From contig WFRT01000285.1 of assembly GCA_015486445.1 (NCBI GenBank), forward strand, positions 1 to 9,122: a stretch of DNA of 9,122 bases, in the 5' to 3' direction. Within the stretch, counting starts at the first letter, position 1; each line of letters opens with the position of its first letter. The notes beneath the pieces are model-generated. The model was not told where the DNA came from. It saw nothing but the letters and a program-made list of their open reading frames with translations, and did not search any database. The translations under genes and the position numbers were made by a program. Positions 1 to 6,357 of the stretch are shown here, in pieces. This DNA is from Pseudomonadota bacterium (GTDB lineage Bacteria; Desulfobacterota; Anaeroferrophillalia; Anaeroferrophillales; Tharpellaceae).

Positions 1-753
1 CCCTTAGGCATCGGTATCCAGAAACTCGAGGAGGGGCTGGCCCACCATTTCCCCGAAGCCCGGGTGCTGCGGCTGGACCGGGACGCCACCCGGCGTAAGG
101 GTGAGCTGGTTCGTATCATCGAAGCTTTTCGCCGGGGCGAGGCTGACATCCTGGTCGGCACCCAGATGCTGGCCAAGGGGCATAATTTCCCCGGGGTCGA
201 CCTGGTCGGGGTGGTGTTTGCCGACCTCTCCCTCGAAATGCCCGAGTACACCGCGCCCGAGCGCACTTTCCAACTCCTGGCCCAGGTCGCCGGCCGCACC
301 GGCCGAGACCGCGGCCGCGGTCCCGGCGAGGTCGTTATCCAGACCCTGCAGCCGGAGCACTACAGCATCACCAGCGCCGCGGCCCACGATTACGAGAGCT
401 TTTACCGGCAGGAGCTGGAAAATCGGCGGGAACTCGGCTTTCCCCCGTTTTCCTTCCTGGCCAACCTCCGGGCTTCGGGCCCCGACCAGGAGCGGGTTCG
501 CGCTTTTCTCCGGCAAGCCCGCGCAGCCGGCCTCGAGCAGCTGTCGGCGGCCGGCGCGCCGGACCGCATCGCCCTTTTGGGTCCGGTTCCCAACGCGGTT
601 GTCAGGATCAAGAACCGTTATCGCTGGAGCCTGCTGGTCAAGGCTTCCGAGCGGCCCTTCCTGCACGCCTTCCTGCGCCGCTGGCGGGCCGGCTTCCCCC
701 GCGACCCGTATGTCAACTGGCGCCTTGACATCGACCCGATATCGTTCTTTTGA
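1..753 (+). CDS. priA: Primosomal replication restart helicase PriA, C-terminal part (5' end outside window)
   Basis: The frame is open from base 1 and gives 250 codons before TGA at 751-753. PriA is a 3'-5' superfamily 2 DNA helicase that binds abandoned replication forks and starts primosome assembly for replication restart. Visible here is the C-terminal half of the helicase core and the C-terminal domain: an EE-L-FP-ARVLR-DRD block near fragment residues 10-30, the motif V region GTQMLAKGHNFPG (fragment residues 53-65) and motif VI QVAGRTGR (95-102), followed by the G-V-IQT-P-H segment typical of PriA. The Walker A/B motifs and zinc-binding cysteines would lie upstream of the window. One small oddity is GIGIQK at the left edge, where I expect a Thr before the Gln/Glu in most PriA proteins. 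The gene ends 70 bp before mpl on the same strand, so co-transcription is plausible. Identification is from motif recognition and is firm. Confidence 0.95.
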   Translation, partial: PLGIGIQKLEEGLAHHFPEARVLRLDRDATRRKGELVRIIEAFRRGEADILVGTQMLAKGHNFPGVDLVGVVFADLSLEMPEYTAPERTFQLLAQVAGRTGRDRGRGPGEVVIQTLQPEHYSITSAAAHDYESFYRQELENRRELGFPPFSFLANLRASGPDQERVRAFLRQARAAGLEQLSAAGAPDRIALLGPVPNAVVRIKNRYRWSLLVKASERPFLHAFLRRWRAGFPRDPYVNWRLDIDPISFF

Positions 754-792
754 GTACTGCCGGCCGCTCTTTACGGCGGTCCCGTCTTGACT

Positions 793-810
793 TGCCGGGT
801 TTTGCCGGCA
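793..810 (+). other. Small perfect stem-loop in the priA-mpl gap
   Basis: TGCCGG (793-798) and CCGGCA (805-810) form a 6-bp perfect stem around a GTTTTG loop, ending 4 bases before the mpl ribosome binding site (GAGG, 815-818). No T-run follows, so it does not look like an intrinsic terminator. It may simply reflect the many CCGG runs of this genome; a role in mpl translation is possible but unsupported. Confidence 0.3.
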
Positions 811-823
811 TTGTGAGGTGTTG

Positions 824-2227
824 ATGAAAAACAAAAAAGTTCACCTGGTCGGCATCTGCGGCACCGCGATGGCGGCTTTGGCCTGCATGCTCAAGGAACG
901 GGGCTGGGAGGTCGGAGGTTCGGATGCGGCCGCCTATCCACCGATGAGCGAGATCCTGCGCGAACGCGGGATCGGGGTGCAGCCGGGCTACGAAGCCTCC
1001 CGCCTGACCCCGGAACTGGACCTGGTGGTGATCGGCAACGTGGCCGCGGCGACCAACGTCGAGGCGCTGCGGGCCGCGGAGTTGGGCCTCGCCCGCCGCT
1101 CTCTGCCCGAGACCCTCTGGCACGAGTTCCTCAAAGCGCTGCCGCTGCGGCTGGTGGTTACCGGCACCCACGGCAAAACTACGACCTCGTCGCTGCTGGC
1201 CTGGGGGCTGATGAGTGCCGGGCGGGACCCCTCGTTCATGATCGGCGGCGAGCTTTTGAACTTTGCCGCCAACTACCGGCTGGGCCGGGGTGAAGCCTTC
1301 GTGCTTGAAGGCGACGAGTACAACAGCGCCTTTTTCGACCGCCACGCCAAGTTCCATCACTATCGTCCCACCCACCTGATCGTTACCGGGATCGAGATGG
1401 ACCATGTCGATCTTTTTTCCGGGCTGGACGAGATCGTGGCCGAGTTCCGGAGGCTGCTGGAACAACTGCCGCGCAACGGGCTGCTGGTGGCGGCGGCCGA
1501 CAACCCGGTGCTGGAAAAGCTCCTGCCGCGGGTCCCGGCCCGGGTGCTGACCTACGGCTGGTCTGAAAAGGCCGATTTCCGCCTCCTTGAACACCGGCCC
1601 GGCCCTCGGGGCGGAAAGTTTCTGTTCCGGACCCCGGCCGGGGAAAAACGGGAGCTTTTTCTCTCCGCCTACGGCCGTCACAATGCCGAAAACGCACTCG
1701 CGGTCGCCATCCTGCTTTACGACCTGGGCCTGGACTGGGAGGAGATCGGCCGGGGCCTGGGCAGCTTTGCCGGGGTCAAGCGGCGCCAGGAGATTATCGG
1801 CCGGCGCGGCGAAACGGTTTACATGAGTGATTTCGCCCACCACCCGACGGCCATTGCCCGCACCCTCGAGGCCCTGAAAGAACATTTTCCCGAACACCGC
1901 CTGGTGGCGGTCTTCGAACCCCGGACCGCGACCAGCCGCCGCAACCTTTTCCAGGAGGAACTCGGCCGGGCTTTCGGCGCCGCCGATGAAATCTTTATCG
2001 CCCCGGTTCACGGGGCCGCGGCCCTGGCCGATGAGGAACGGCTCGATACCGAGCGCCTGGCCGCGGCCTTGCGCGCCGCCGGCCGGCCGGCCGGCGCCGC
2101 GGCTTCGATCGCCGAACTCCAGGCCGGGCTCGAGCGGCGGGCCGGCGCCCGGGAGTTGGTGGTCCTGATGAGTACCGGCGATTTCGGCGGCCTGTTTCGC
2201 CGCCTGGGCCCGGCCCCGGGACCGTGA
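824..2227 (+). CDS. mpl: UDP-N-acetylmuramate:L-alanyl-gamma-D-glutamyl-meso-diaminopimelate ligase (murein recycling)
   Basis: Mpl is a cytoplasmic Mur-ligase family enzyme that joins the recycled tripeptide L-Ala-gamma-D-Glu-meso-DAP to UDP-MurNAc using ATP, bypassing MurC, MurD and MurE. The 467-residue product has the family's three-domain layout and usual length. The N-terminal Rossmann-like domain begins VHLVGICGTAMAAL, the Mpl/MurC form. The ATP-binding P-loop is GTHGKTTTSS (114-123). The central domain carries GDEYNSAFFD (163-172) and a K-F-HHY segment, and the C-terminal domain has DFAHHPTAI (336-344) and a late MSTGDFGG. The DEY-AFFD and C-terminal patterns favour Mpl over MurC. I chose ATG 824 because GAGG at 815-818 sits 5 bases upstream; an in-frame GTG at 818 would lack a ribosome binding site. 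Its nearest neighbour is priA rather than other cell-wall genes. It implies DAP-type peptidoglycan and a recycling route. Confidence 0.93.
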   Translation: MKNKKVHLVGICGTAMAALACMLKERGWEVGGSDAAAYPPMSEILRERGIGVQPGYEASRLTPELDLVVIGNVAAATNVEALRAAELGLARRSLPETLWHEFLKALPLRLVVTGTHGKTTTSSLLAWGLMSAGRDPSFMIGGELLNFAANYRLGRGEAFVLEGDEYNSAFFDRHAKFHHYRPTHLIVTGIEMDHVDLFSGLDEIVAEFRRLLEQLPRNGLLVAAADNPVLEKLLPRVPARVLTYGWSEKADFRLLEHRPGPRGGKFLFRTPAGEKRELFLSAYGRHNAENALAVAILLYDLGLDWEEIGRGLGSFAGVKRRQEIIGRRGETVYMSDFAHHPTAIARTLEALKEHFPEHRLVAVFEPRTATSRRNLFQEELGRAFGAADEIFIAPVHGAAALADEERLDTERLAAALRAAGRPAGAAASIAELQAGLERRAGARELVVLMSTGDFGGLFRRLGPAPGP

Positions 2228-2244
2228 CAGATATGTTAAATCGG

Positions 2245-2273
2245 TTGACAACCGGAGGCCTGGCGAGTATAGA
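2245..2273 (+). promoter_or_regulatory. Predicted sigma70-type promoter for the TPR protein gene
   Basis: A perfect -35 TTGACA (2245-2250) is followed by exactly 17 bp and a -10 of TATAGA (2268-2273, 4 of 6 matches to TATAAT). It lies 18 bp after the mpl stop codon and points to the TPR gene. The expected start of transcription is near 2280, giving an untranslated leader of about 115 nt. A perfect -35 with ideal spacing is uncommon by chance in DNA this GC-rich. Not experimentally supported. Confidence 0.6.
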
Positions 2274-2282
2274 GAGCCTCCC

Positions 2283-2382
2283 TCGCGCCGGGAGATTCCG
2301 GATCGCGAAACCATCTTTAAACCCCTTTCCCGGCCTGGTGCCGGGGGCTGAAACTATCCCGTCTCCGGGCTGCCGGGGACGG
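2283..2382 (+). promoter_or_regulatory. Structured 5' leader with three successive stem-loops
   Basis: Three hairpins fill the leader between the predicted promoter and the TPR gene. The first (2283-2308) pairs TCGCG-CCGG with CCGG-AT-CGCGA around a GAGATT loop, 9 bp with an AT bulge, within a few bases of the expected 5' end of the RNA. The second (2329-2345) is CCCGGC / GCCGGG around CTGGT. The third (2359-2382) pairs CCGTCTCCGG with CCGGGGACGG, 10 bp with one G-U, around GCTG. It stops just before the gene's likely ribosome binding site (GTGGA, 2386-2390). None is followed by a T-run, so classical terminators are unlikely. Together they suggest RNA stabilisation or translational control, but the ligand or regulator, if any, is unknown and no known riboswitch class was recognised. 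Confidence 0.4.
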
Positions 2383-2395
2383 AAAGTGGAAAATC

Positions 2396-3199
2396 ATGGC
2401 TCTGTTTACGCGTGAATTGCTGGTGCTCAACCGGAAGATGAAGATCGTGCTTTTGGTGATTGCCCTGTCGGCCGCGCTCTCGCTCTTTTTCCTCTGGCGC
2501 TACATGGTCCAGCAGAGCATGGGGCAGAATGCCGCCTACAAGGCCCCGATGCATGTCTATTCCAGCGCTGAAAAGATGATGGTGCGGGAGAAGTTCGAAA
2601 AAGCCCTGAAAGAGTATAACCGGGCCCGGAAGATGCTGGAGAAGATTCCCGGCATCGACCTCTCCACCGATTTTTATTATGCCATTGTCAACAATGCCAT
2701 CGGCACCATCCATCTGCGGGTGGGAATCTACGGTCCCAAGGGCAAGGAAGCCAAGCTGCGGCCGGAGCTGGGAAAAAACACCGGCGAGCTGAAGCTGGCC
2801 CTGGAATATTTCAATCGCAGCGTCGCCGCCTACAAGAAGTGGCTCAAGCTGCACCGGCCGACGGCGCCCGAACTGGCCGAACTGGCCCGCAGCCGCAAGG
2901 GGGTGGCCGAGGACAAGATCGACCTGCAGCCCTTCGAACGCTATGAGCGGGCCCTTTCGGTGACCCTGGTCAACTGCGGCATGGCCTGGCGCTATCTGAA
3001 GGATTACGACCGGGCCCGCGCCTATTACAACGAGGCACTCAAGCTCTGGCCGGGAAACAAGACGGCCCGCCACAATCTCAAGGAGATGGAAATGGTTCTC
3101 GCCGAGGAGGCCGGGCAAAAAGCCCCTGCCCCGGCCGGGGAGGCTGCTTCCAAGACGCAGCCGGCGCCCGGAACGTCGCAGAAAATGCTTGACAACTAG
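2396..3199 (+). CDS. Membrane-anchored TPR-like protein, function unknown
   Basis: The 267-residue product starts with a short basic stretch (N12-R-K-M-K16), then one hydrophobic segment at about 17-34 ending in a Trp, which looks like an uncleaved signal anchor. The remainder would be periplasmic by the positive-inside rule. It is helical, with TPR-like blocks at about 57-86 (the REKFEKALKEYNRARKMLE region), about 95-150 (a longer insert-bearing pair ending ALEYFNRSVAAYKKWLKL) and about 188-225 (GMAWRYLKDYDRARAYYNEAL, then a WPGN turn). The C-terminus (about 235-262) is Ala/Pro/Lys-rich and probably disordered. TPR domains bind other proteins; no catalytic motif is seen and I cannot name a partner. 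The start at 2396 is supported by GTGGA at 2386-2390; Met15 is an alternative start that would shorten the basic stretch before the anchor. The predicted rpsL promoter overlaps its stop codon, placing it directly upstream of the str operon. Confidence 0.8.
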   Translation: MALFTRELLVLNRKMKIVLLVIALSAALSLFFLWRYMVQQSMGQNAAYKAPMHVYSSAEKMMVREKFEKALKEYNRARKMLEKIPGIDLSTDFYYAIVNNAIGTIHLRVGIYGPKGKEAKLRPELGKNTGELKLALEYFNRSVAAYKKWLKLHRPTAPELAELARSRKGVAEDKIDLQPFERYERALSVTLVNCGMAWRYLKDYDRARAYYNEALKLWPGNKTARHNLKEMEMVLAEEAGQKAPAPAGEAASKTQPAPGTSQKMLDN

Positions 3200-3217
3200 G
3201 CCTGCAGCTGGTAGAAG
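3189..3217 (+). promoter_or_regulatory. Predicted str operon promoter with GC-rich discriminator
   Basis: A perfect TTGACA (3189-3194), a 17-bp spacer and TAGAAG (3212-3217, 4 of 6 matches to TATAAT) form a sigma70-type promoter whose -35 box lies in the last codons of the TPR gene. The bases after the -10 are CGCGGGC (3218-3224). A GC-rich discriminator is the known hallmark of rRNA and ribosomal-protein promoters repressed by ppGpp/DksA, so stringent control is a reasonable inference. The expected transcription start is near 3224, leaving a leader of about 88 nt before rpsL. Prediction only. Confidence 0.6.
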
Positions 3218-3247
3218 CGCGGGCTCTTTTATGGTAAATGCCCTGTT

Positions 3248-3271
3248 GGCCCGGTCCTTTGCGGCCGGGTT
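3248..3271 (+). other. Stem-loop in the rpsL leader
   Basis: GGCCCGG (3248-3254) can pair with CCGGGTT (3265-3271), 7 bp including two G-U pairs, around a 10-base loop. It lies between the predicted str promoter and the rpsL ribosome binding site (GGAGA, 3301-3305). No T-run follows, so it is not a clear terminator of the TPR gene. A leader role is possible but weakly supported. Confidence 0.3.
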
Positions 3272-3311
3272 CGGCAATTGATGATAGATCAGTTGGAAAC
3301 GGAGAAAATAA

Positions 3312-3683
3312 ATGCCGACGATTAACCAGTTGGTTCGCAAGGGAAGAGAAAGAATCAAGAAGAAAACCACGGCTCCGGCCCTGAAGAACTGTCCCCAGAA
3401 GCGGGGGGTCTGTGTCCGGGTCTACACCACGACGCCGAAGAAACCGAACTCGGCTCTGCGCAAGGTTGCCAGGGTGCGGCTGACCAACGGCTTCGAGGTC
3501 ACCTCCTATATCCCCGGGGTCGGCCACAATCTCCAGGAGCACTCGGTGGTCCTGATCCGCGGCGGCCGCGTCAAGGACCTTCCCGGTGTCCGCTATCATG
3601 TGATCCGCGGCACCCTTGACAGCGTCGGGGTGCAGGATCGGCGTAAAGGCCGTTCCAAGTACGGGGTCAAGCGGCCGAAATAG
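3312..3683 (+). CDS. rpsL: 30S ribosomal protein S12
   Basis: S12 is a 30S protein at the decoding centre that helps set translational accuracy and contacts EF-Tu and EF-G. The 123-residue product is full length and very conserved, with CPQKRGVC (27-34), TTTPKKPNSALRKV (39-52), the GFEVTSYIPG block and GGRVKDLPGVRYH. Lys43 and Lys88 (E. coli numbering with Met) are both present; substitutions there are the classic causes of streptomycin resistance, so this allele looks streptomycin-sensitive. Asp89, the RimO methylthiolation site in E. coli, is also present. The start is fixed by GGAGA at 3301-3305, 6 bases upstream. It is the first gene of the str block, here preceded by a TPR protein gene rather than rpoC, and is probably driven by the promoter at 3189-3217. 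Confidence 0.98.
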   Translation: MPTINQLVRKGRERIKKKTTAPALKNCPQKRGVCVRVYTTTPKKPNSALRKVARVRLTNGFEVTSYIPGVGHNLQEHSVVLIRGGRVKDLPGVRYHVIRGTLDSVGVQDRRKGRSKYGVKRPK

Positions 3684-3750
3684 TTTTACGCTGGAACTCC
3701 GGCACGATTTGCCCAAACCTAAAATTAAACTGAACAGGTACTGTAGTTAG

Positions 3751-4221
3751 ATGGCCAGAAAAAGAGATATCGAAAAGCGTGAAGTCAGCCCGGACCCGAG
3801 ATACCACGACCGGCAGGTTTCCAAATTTGTCAACGGCCTCATGCTCGACGGCAAGAAGAGCGTGGCCCTGGGAATCTTCTACGAAGCCATGGACCTGATC
3901 GGCGAGAAGATCGACGAAGAGCCGCTGGCGGTTTTCAAGACGGCGCTGGAGAACGTCAAGCCCCTGGTCGAGGTCAAGTCGCGCCGGGTCGGCGGGGCGA
4001 CCTACCAGGTGCCGGTCGAAGTGGCCCCGGACCGCAAGATGGCCCTGGCGATCCGCTGGCTCATCGGCTACTCCCGCTCCCGGGGAGAAAAAAGCATGGC
4101 CCAGAAGCTGGCGGCCGAATTTATGGATGCCGCCAACAAGCGCGGCAACGCCGTCAAGAAACGGGAAGACACGCACAAGATGGCCGAAGCCAACAAGGCC
4201 TTCGCCCACTATCGCTGGTAA
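3751..4221 (+). CDS. rpsG: 30S ribosomal protein S7
   Basis: S7 is a primary 16S rRNA binding protein that organises the head of the 30S subunit and lines the E and P site tRNA path. The 156-residue product matches the family length. It begins MARKRDIEKREVSPDPRYHD, carries the conserved KFVNGLMLDGKKS segment and the beta-hairpin VEVKSRRVGGATYQVPVEV (about 72-91), and ends with the basic KREDTHKMAEANKAFAHYRW tail. It follows rpsL by a 67-bp AT-rich gap with no strong ribosome binding site: the best is AGG at 3736-3738, 12 bases from the ATG. In E. coli, S7 represses its own operon by binding the rpsL-rpsG gap; whether that holds here cannot be read from the sequence. Confidence 0.98.
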   Translation: MARKRDIEKREVSPDPRYHDRQVSKFVNGLMLDGKKSVALGIFYEAMDLIGEKIDEEPLAVFKTALENVKPLVEVKSRRVGGATYQVPVEVAPDRKMALAIRWLIGYSRSRGEKSMAQKLAAEFMDAANKRGNAVKKREDTHKMAEANKAFAHYRW

Positions 4222-4242
4222 GCCCGGAAGCGGACCGGCAGA

Positions 4243-6324
4243 ATGGGCCGCCAGCATCCGATTGAGCGCTACCGTAATATCGGTATCATGGCTCACATCG
4301 ATGCCGGCAAGACAACCTTAACCGAAAGAATCTTATATTATACCGGAATTTCCCATCGCCTTGGCGAGGTTCATGAAGGAACCGCCGCCATGGACTGGAT
4401 GGAGCAGGAGCAGGAGCGGGGGATCACCATCACCTCGGCGGCCACGACCTGTTTCTGGCGGGATCACCGGATAAACATAATCGATACCCCGGGGCATGTC
4501 GACTTCACGATCGAGGTCGAACGCTCGCTGCGGGTTTTAGACGGCGTGATCGCGGTTTTCTGCGCTGTCGGCGGGGTCGAGCCCCAGTCCGAAACGGTCT
4601 GGCGCCAGGCGGTCAAGTACGAGGTGCCGCGGCTCGCATTTGTCAACAAGATGGATCGCATCGGGGCCGATTTTGATCGCGTAGTGGCCATGATGCGCAA
4701 ACGGCTGGGGGCCCGTCCCCTGATTGTGCAACTGCCGGTCGGCAGCGAGAAGGATTTCGCCGGGGTGGTTGACCTGGTCGCCGAGCAGGCGATCTATTTC
4801 GATCAAAGTTCTTTGGGAACTGAATACGAAGTGCGCGCTGTACCCGGGTCGCTCAAGTCCCGGGTGGCGGAGTACCGCCGGAGACTGCTGGAGGATCTGG
4901 CCGATTTGGACGATGATTTTGCCCTGCTCTACCTCGAGGACGAGGAGCTCAGCGGAGAGCGGATCAGGTCGTTGATCAGGCGGCTGACCCTGACTTCACA
5001 GGTCACCCCGGTTTTGTGTGGCTCCGCCTTCAAGAACACCGGTGTCCAGCCCCTGCTTGACGCGGTTGTCGACTACCTGCCCTCCCCGGTGGAGGTCAAG
5101 GCGCCGACGGCGGTCGATATGGAGAGCGGCAGAGCGGTAACCCTTGCGGTTGATGATGAATCGCAGCCGACGGCTTTGGTATTCAAAATCTACACTGACC
5201 CCCATGTCGGTCAACTCGCCTTCCTGCGTCTCTACGCCGGAGTCGTGGAAGCCGGCATGCAGCTTTTCAACAGCCGCAGCCGGCGCCCTGAACGCGTTGG
5301 CCGCCTGTTGAAGATGCACGCCAACAAGCGGGAGGAGGTCAGCAAGATTTTTGCCGGAGATATCGTCGCTGTCGTAGGACTCAAGCACAGTACCACCGGC
5401 GATACCCTCTGCGGCCGAAAAGCCCGGGCCCTGCGCCTGGAGAGCCTGGATATCCCCGAGCCGGTCATCGGGGTGGCCATCGAGCCTCTGAGCCAGGCCG
5501 ACCACGAACGTCTGGGCCAGGCCCTGGACCGGCTGGCGGCCGAAGATCCCACCTTTCATTCCCGGATCGATGAAGAGAGCGGCCAGACCATTATCTCGGG
5601 GATGGGGGAACTCCACCTCGAGATCATCGTCGATCGCCTGGCCCGGGAATTCAAAGTCAACGCCAACGTCGGCAAACCCCAGGTCGCCTACCGCGAGACC
5701 ATTACCCAGACGACAACCTGTGAAGGGCGTTTCATCCGCCCGGATGGACCTCGTCCCCAGTTTGCCGTGGTCCGGCTGACACTCGAGCCCCGTCCCCCCG
5801 GGAGTGGGTTTGAATTTGTCTCCGAGGTCGAAAGCGAGGTTCTGCCGGAAGCCTTCATCGCCCCGGTTCGCATGGGCTGTGAAGAGGCCATGCTGGCCGG
5901 ACCGCTGAACGGCTACCCGCTGCTCGGTGTCCGGGTCCGGTTGACCGGTGGCGAGTGGCATGAGAGTGATTCCAGCGAGGCGGCCTTCAAGCTGGCCGCC
6001 TCGATCGGCTTCAATCAAGGCGTCAAGGCGGCCGGTCCGGTGTTGCTGGAGCCGGTGATGGAGGTTGAAGTGGTGGTCCCGGGAGAGTTTCTCGGTGAAG
6101 TGATGAGTGATATCAATGTCAGGCGCGGTCGTATTCAGGGAGTGGAAAGTCATCTCGGCGAGGCCCAGGTGGTCAGCGCCTATGTGCCGCTGGCCGAGAT
6201 GTTCGGTTATTCTACCGCGGTCCGGTCCTTAAGCCAGGGGCGGGCGACATTTACGATGCGGTTTCACGGCTATGAGCCGGTGGAGCGCGAAATTGTCGCA
6301 AAGCGGATTGGTTCGGCCATCTGA
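4243..6324 (+). CDS. fusA: Translation elongation factor G, with diverged domain IV
   Basis: EF-G is the five-domain GTPase that drives tRNA-mRNA translocation and, with RRF, ribosome recycling. The 693-residue product has a complete GTPase core: AHIDAGKTT (17-25), RGITI in switch I, DTPGH (81-85), NKMD (135-138) and GSAF (260-263). Domain II carries MHANKRE, GDI and LKH-TTGDT. Domain III has EDPTF and SGMGELHLEII. Domain IV is odd: the loop normally read SGGRGQ is DGPRPQ (501-506, two Gly to Pro), and the usual GG-IP-EYIPAV block is SEVLPEAFIAPV (from 531), although the tip keeps H573, D576, S577 and S578. Domain V ends PLAEMFGYSTAVRSLSQGRATF. ADLDDDF and PVLCGSAFKN resemble recycling-type EF-G2 (mtEFG2/spdEFG2). 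It starts 21 bp after rpsG, with only a weak GGAAG (4226-4230), so translational coupling is likely. The gene symbol follows operon position; the subfamily is uncertain. Confidence 0.93.
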   Translation: MGRQHPIERYRNIGIMAHIDAGKTTLTERILYYTGISHRLGEVHEGTAAMDWMEQEQERGITITSAATTCFWRDHRINIIDTPGHVDFTIEVERSLRVLDGVIAVFCAVGGVEPQSETVWRQAVKYEVPRLAFVNKMDRIGADFDRVVAMMRKRLGARPLIVQLPVGSEKDFAGVVDLVAEQAIYFDQSSLGTEYEVRAVPGSLKSRVAEYRRRLLEDLADLDDDFALLYLEDEELSGERIRSLIRRLTLTSQVTPVLCGSAFKNTGVQPLLDAVVDYLPSPVEVKAPTAVDMESGRAVTLAVDDESQPTALVFKIYTDPHVGQLAFLRLYAGVVEAGMQLFNSRSRRPERVGRLLKMHANKREEVSKIFAGDIVAVVGLKHSTTGDTLCGRKARALRLESLDIPEPVIGVAIEPLSQADHERLGQALDRLAAEDPTFHSRIDEESGQTIISGMGELHLEIIVDRLAREFKVNANVGKPQVAYRETITQTTTCEGRFIRPDGPRPQFAVVRLTLEPRPPGSGFEFVSEVESEVLPEAFIAPVRMGCEEAMLAGPLNGYPLLGVRVRLTGGEWHESDSSEAAFKLAASIGFNQGVKAAGPVLLEPVMEVEVVVPGEFLGEVMSDINVRRGRIQGVESHLGEAQVVSAYVPLAEMFGYSTAVRSLSQGRATFTMRFHGYEPVEREIVAKRIGSAI

Positions 6325-6357
6325 CAGTAAAATATTCAAGCAGCGGAGTGTAAGGAA

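Noticed and set aside
787..815. TTGACT at 787-792 as a promoter for mpl
   Set aside because: With 17-bp spacing the -10 position reads ATTGTG, a poor match, and transcription would start at or beyond the ribosome binding site.
824..2227. MurC rather than Mpl
   Set aside because: The DEY-AFFD and KFHHY segments, the C-terminal pattern and the absence of neighbouring mur genes match Mpl better.
713..2314. Long open frame on the minus strand opposite mpl
   Set aside because: It mirrors the mpl codons in a GC-rich genome, its product is low-complexity Gly/Arg/Gln-rich with no recognisable motif, and mpl is certain on the other strand. The same applies to minus-strand frames opposite the TPR gene, fusA and tuf.
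2329..2382. Rho-independent terminator for mpl
   Set aside because: The stems are strong but none is followed by a T-run, and they lie downstream of a predicted promoter.
3200..3230. Intrinsic terminator after the TPR gene (GCC-GC pairing with GC-GGGC followed by TCTTTT)
   Set aside because: The stem is short and interrupted and the T-tract is broken; the same stretch is better read as the str promoter and discriminator.
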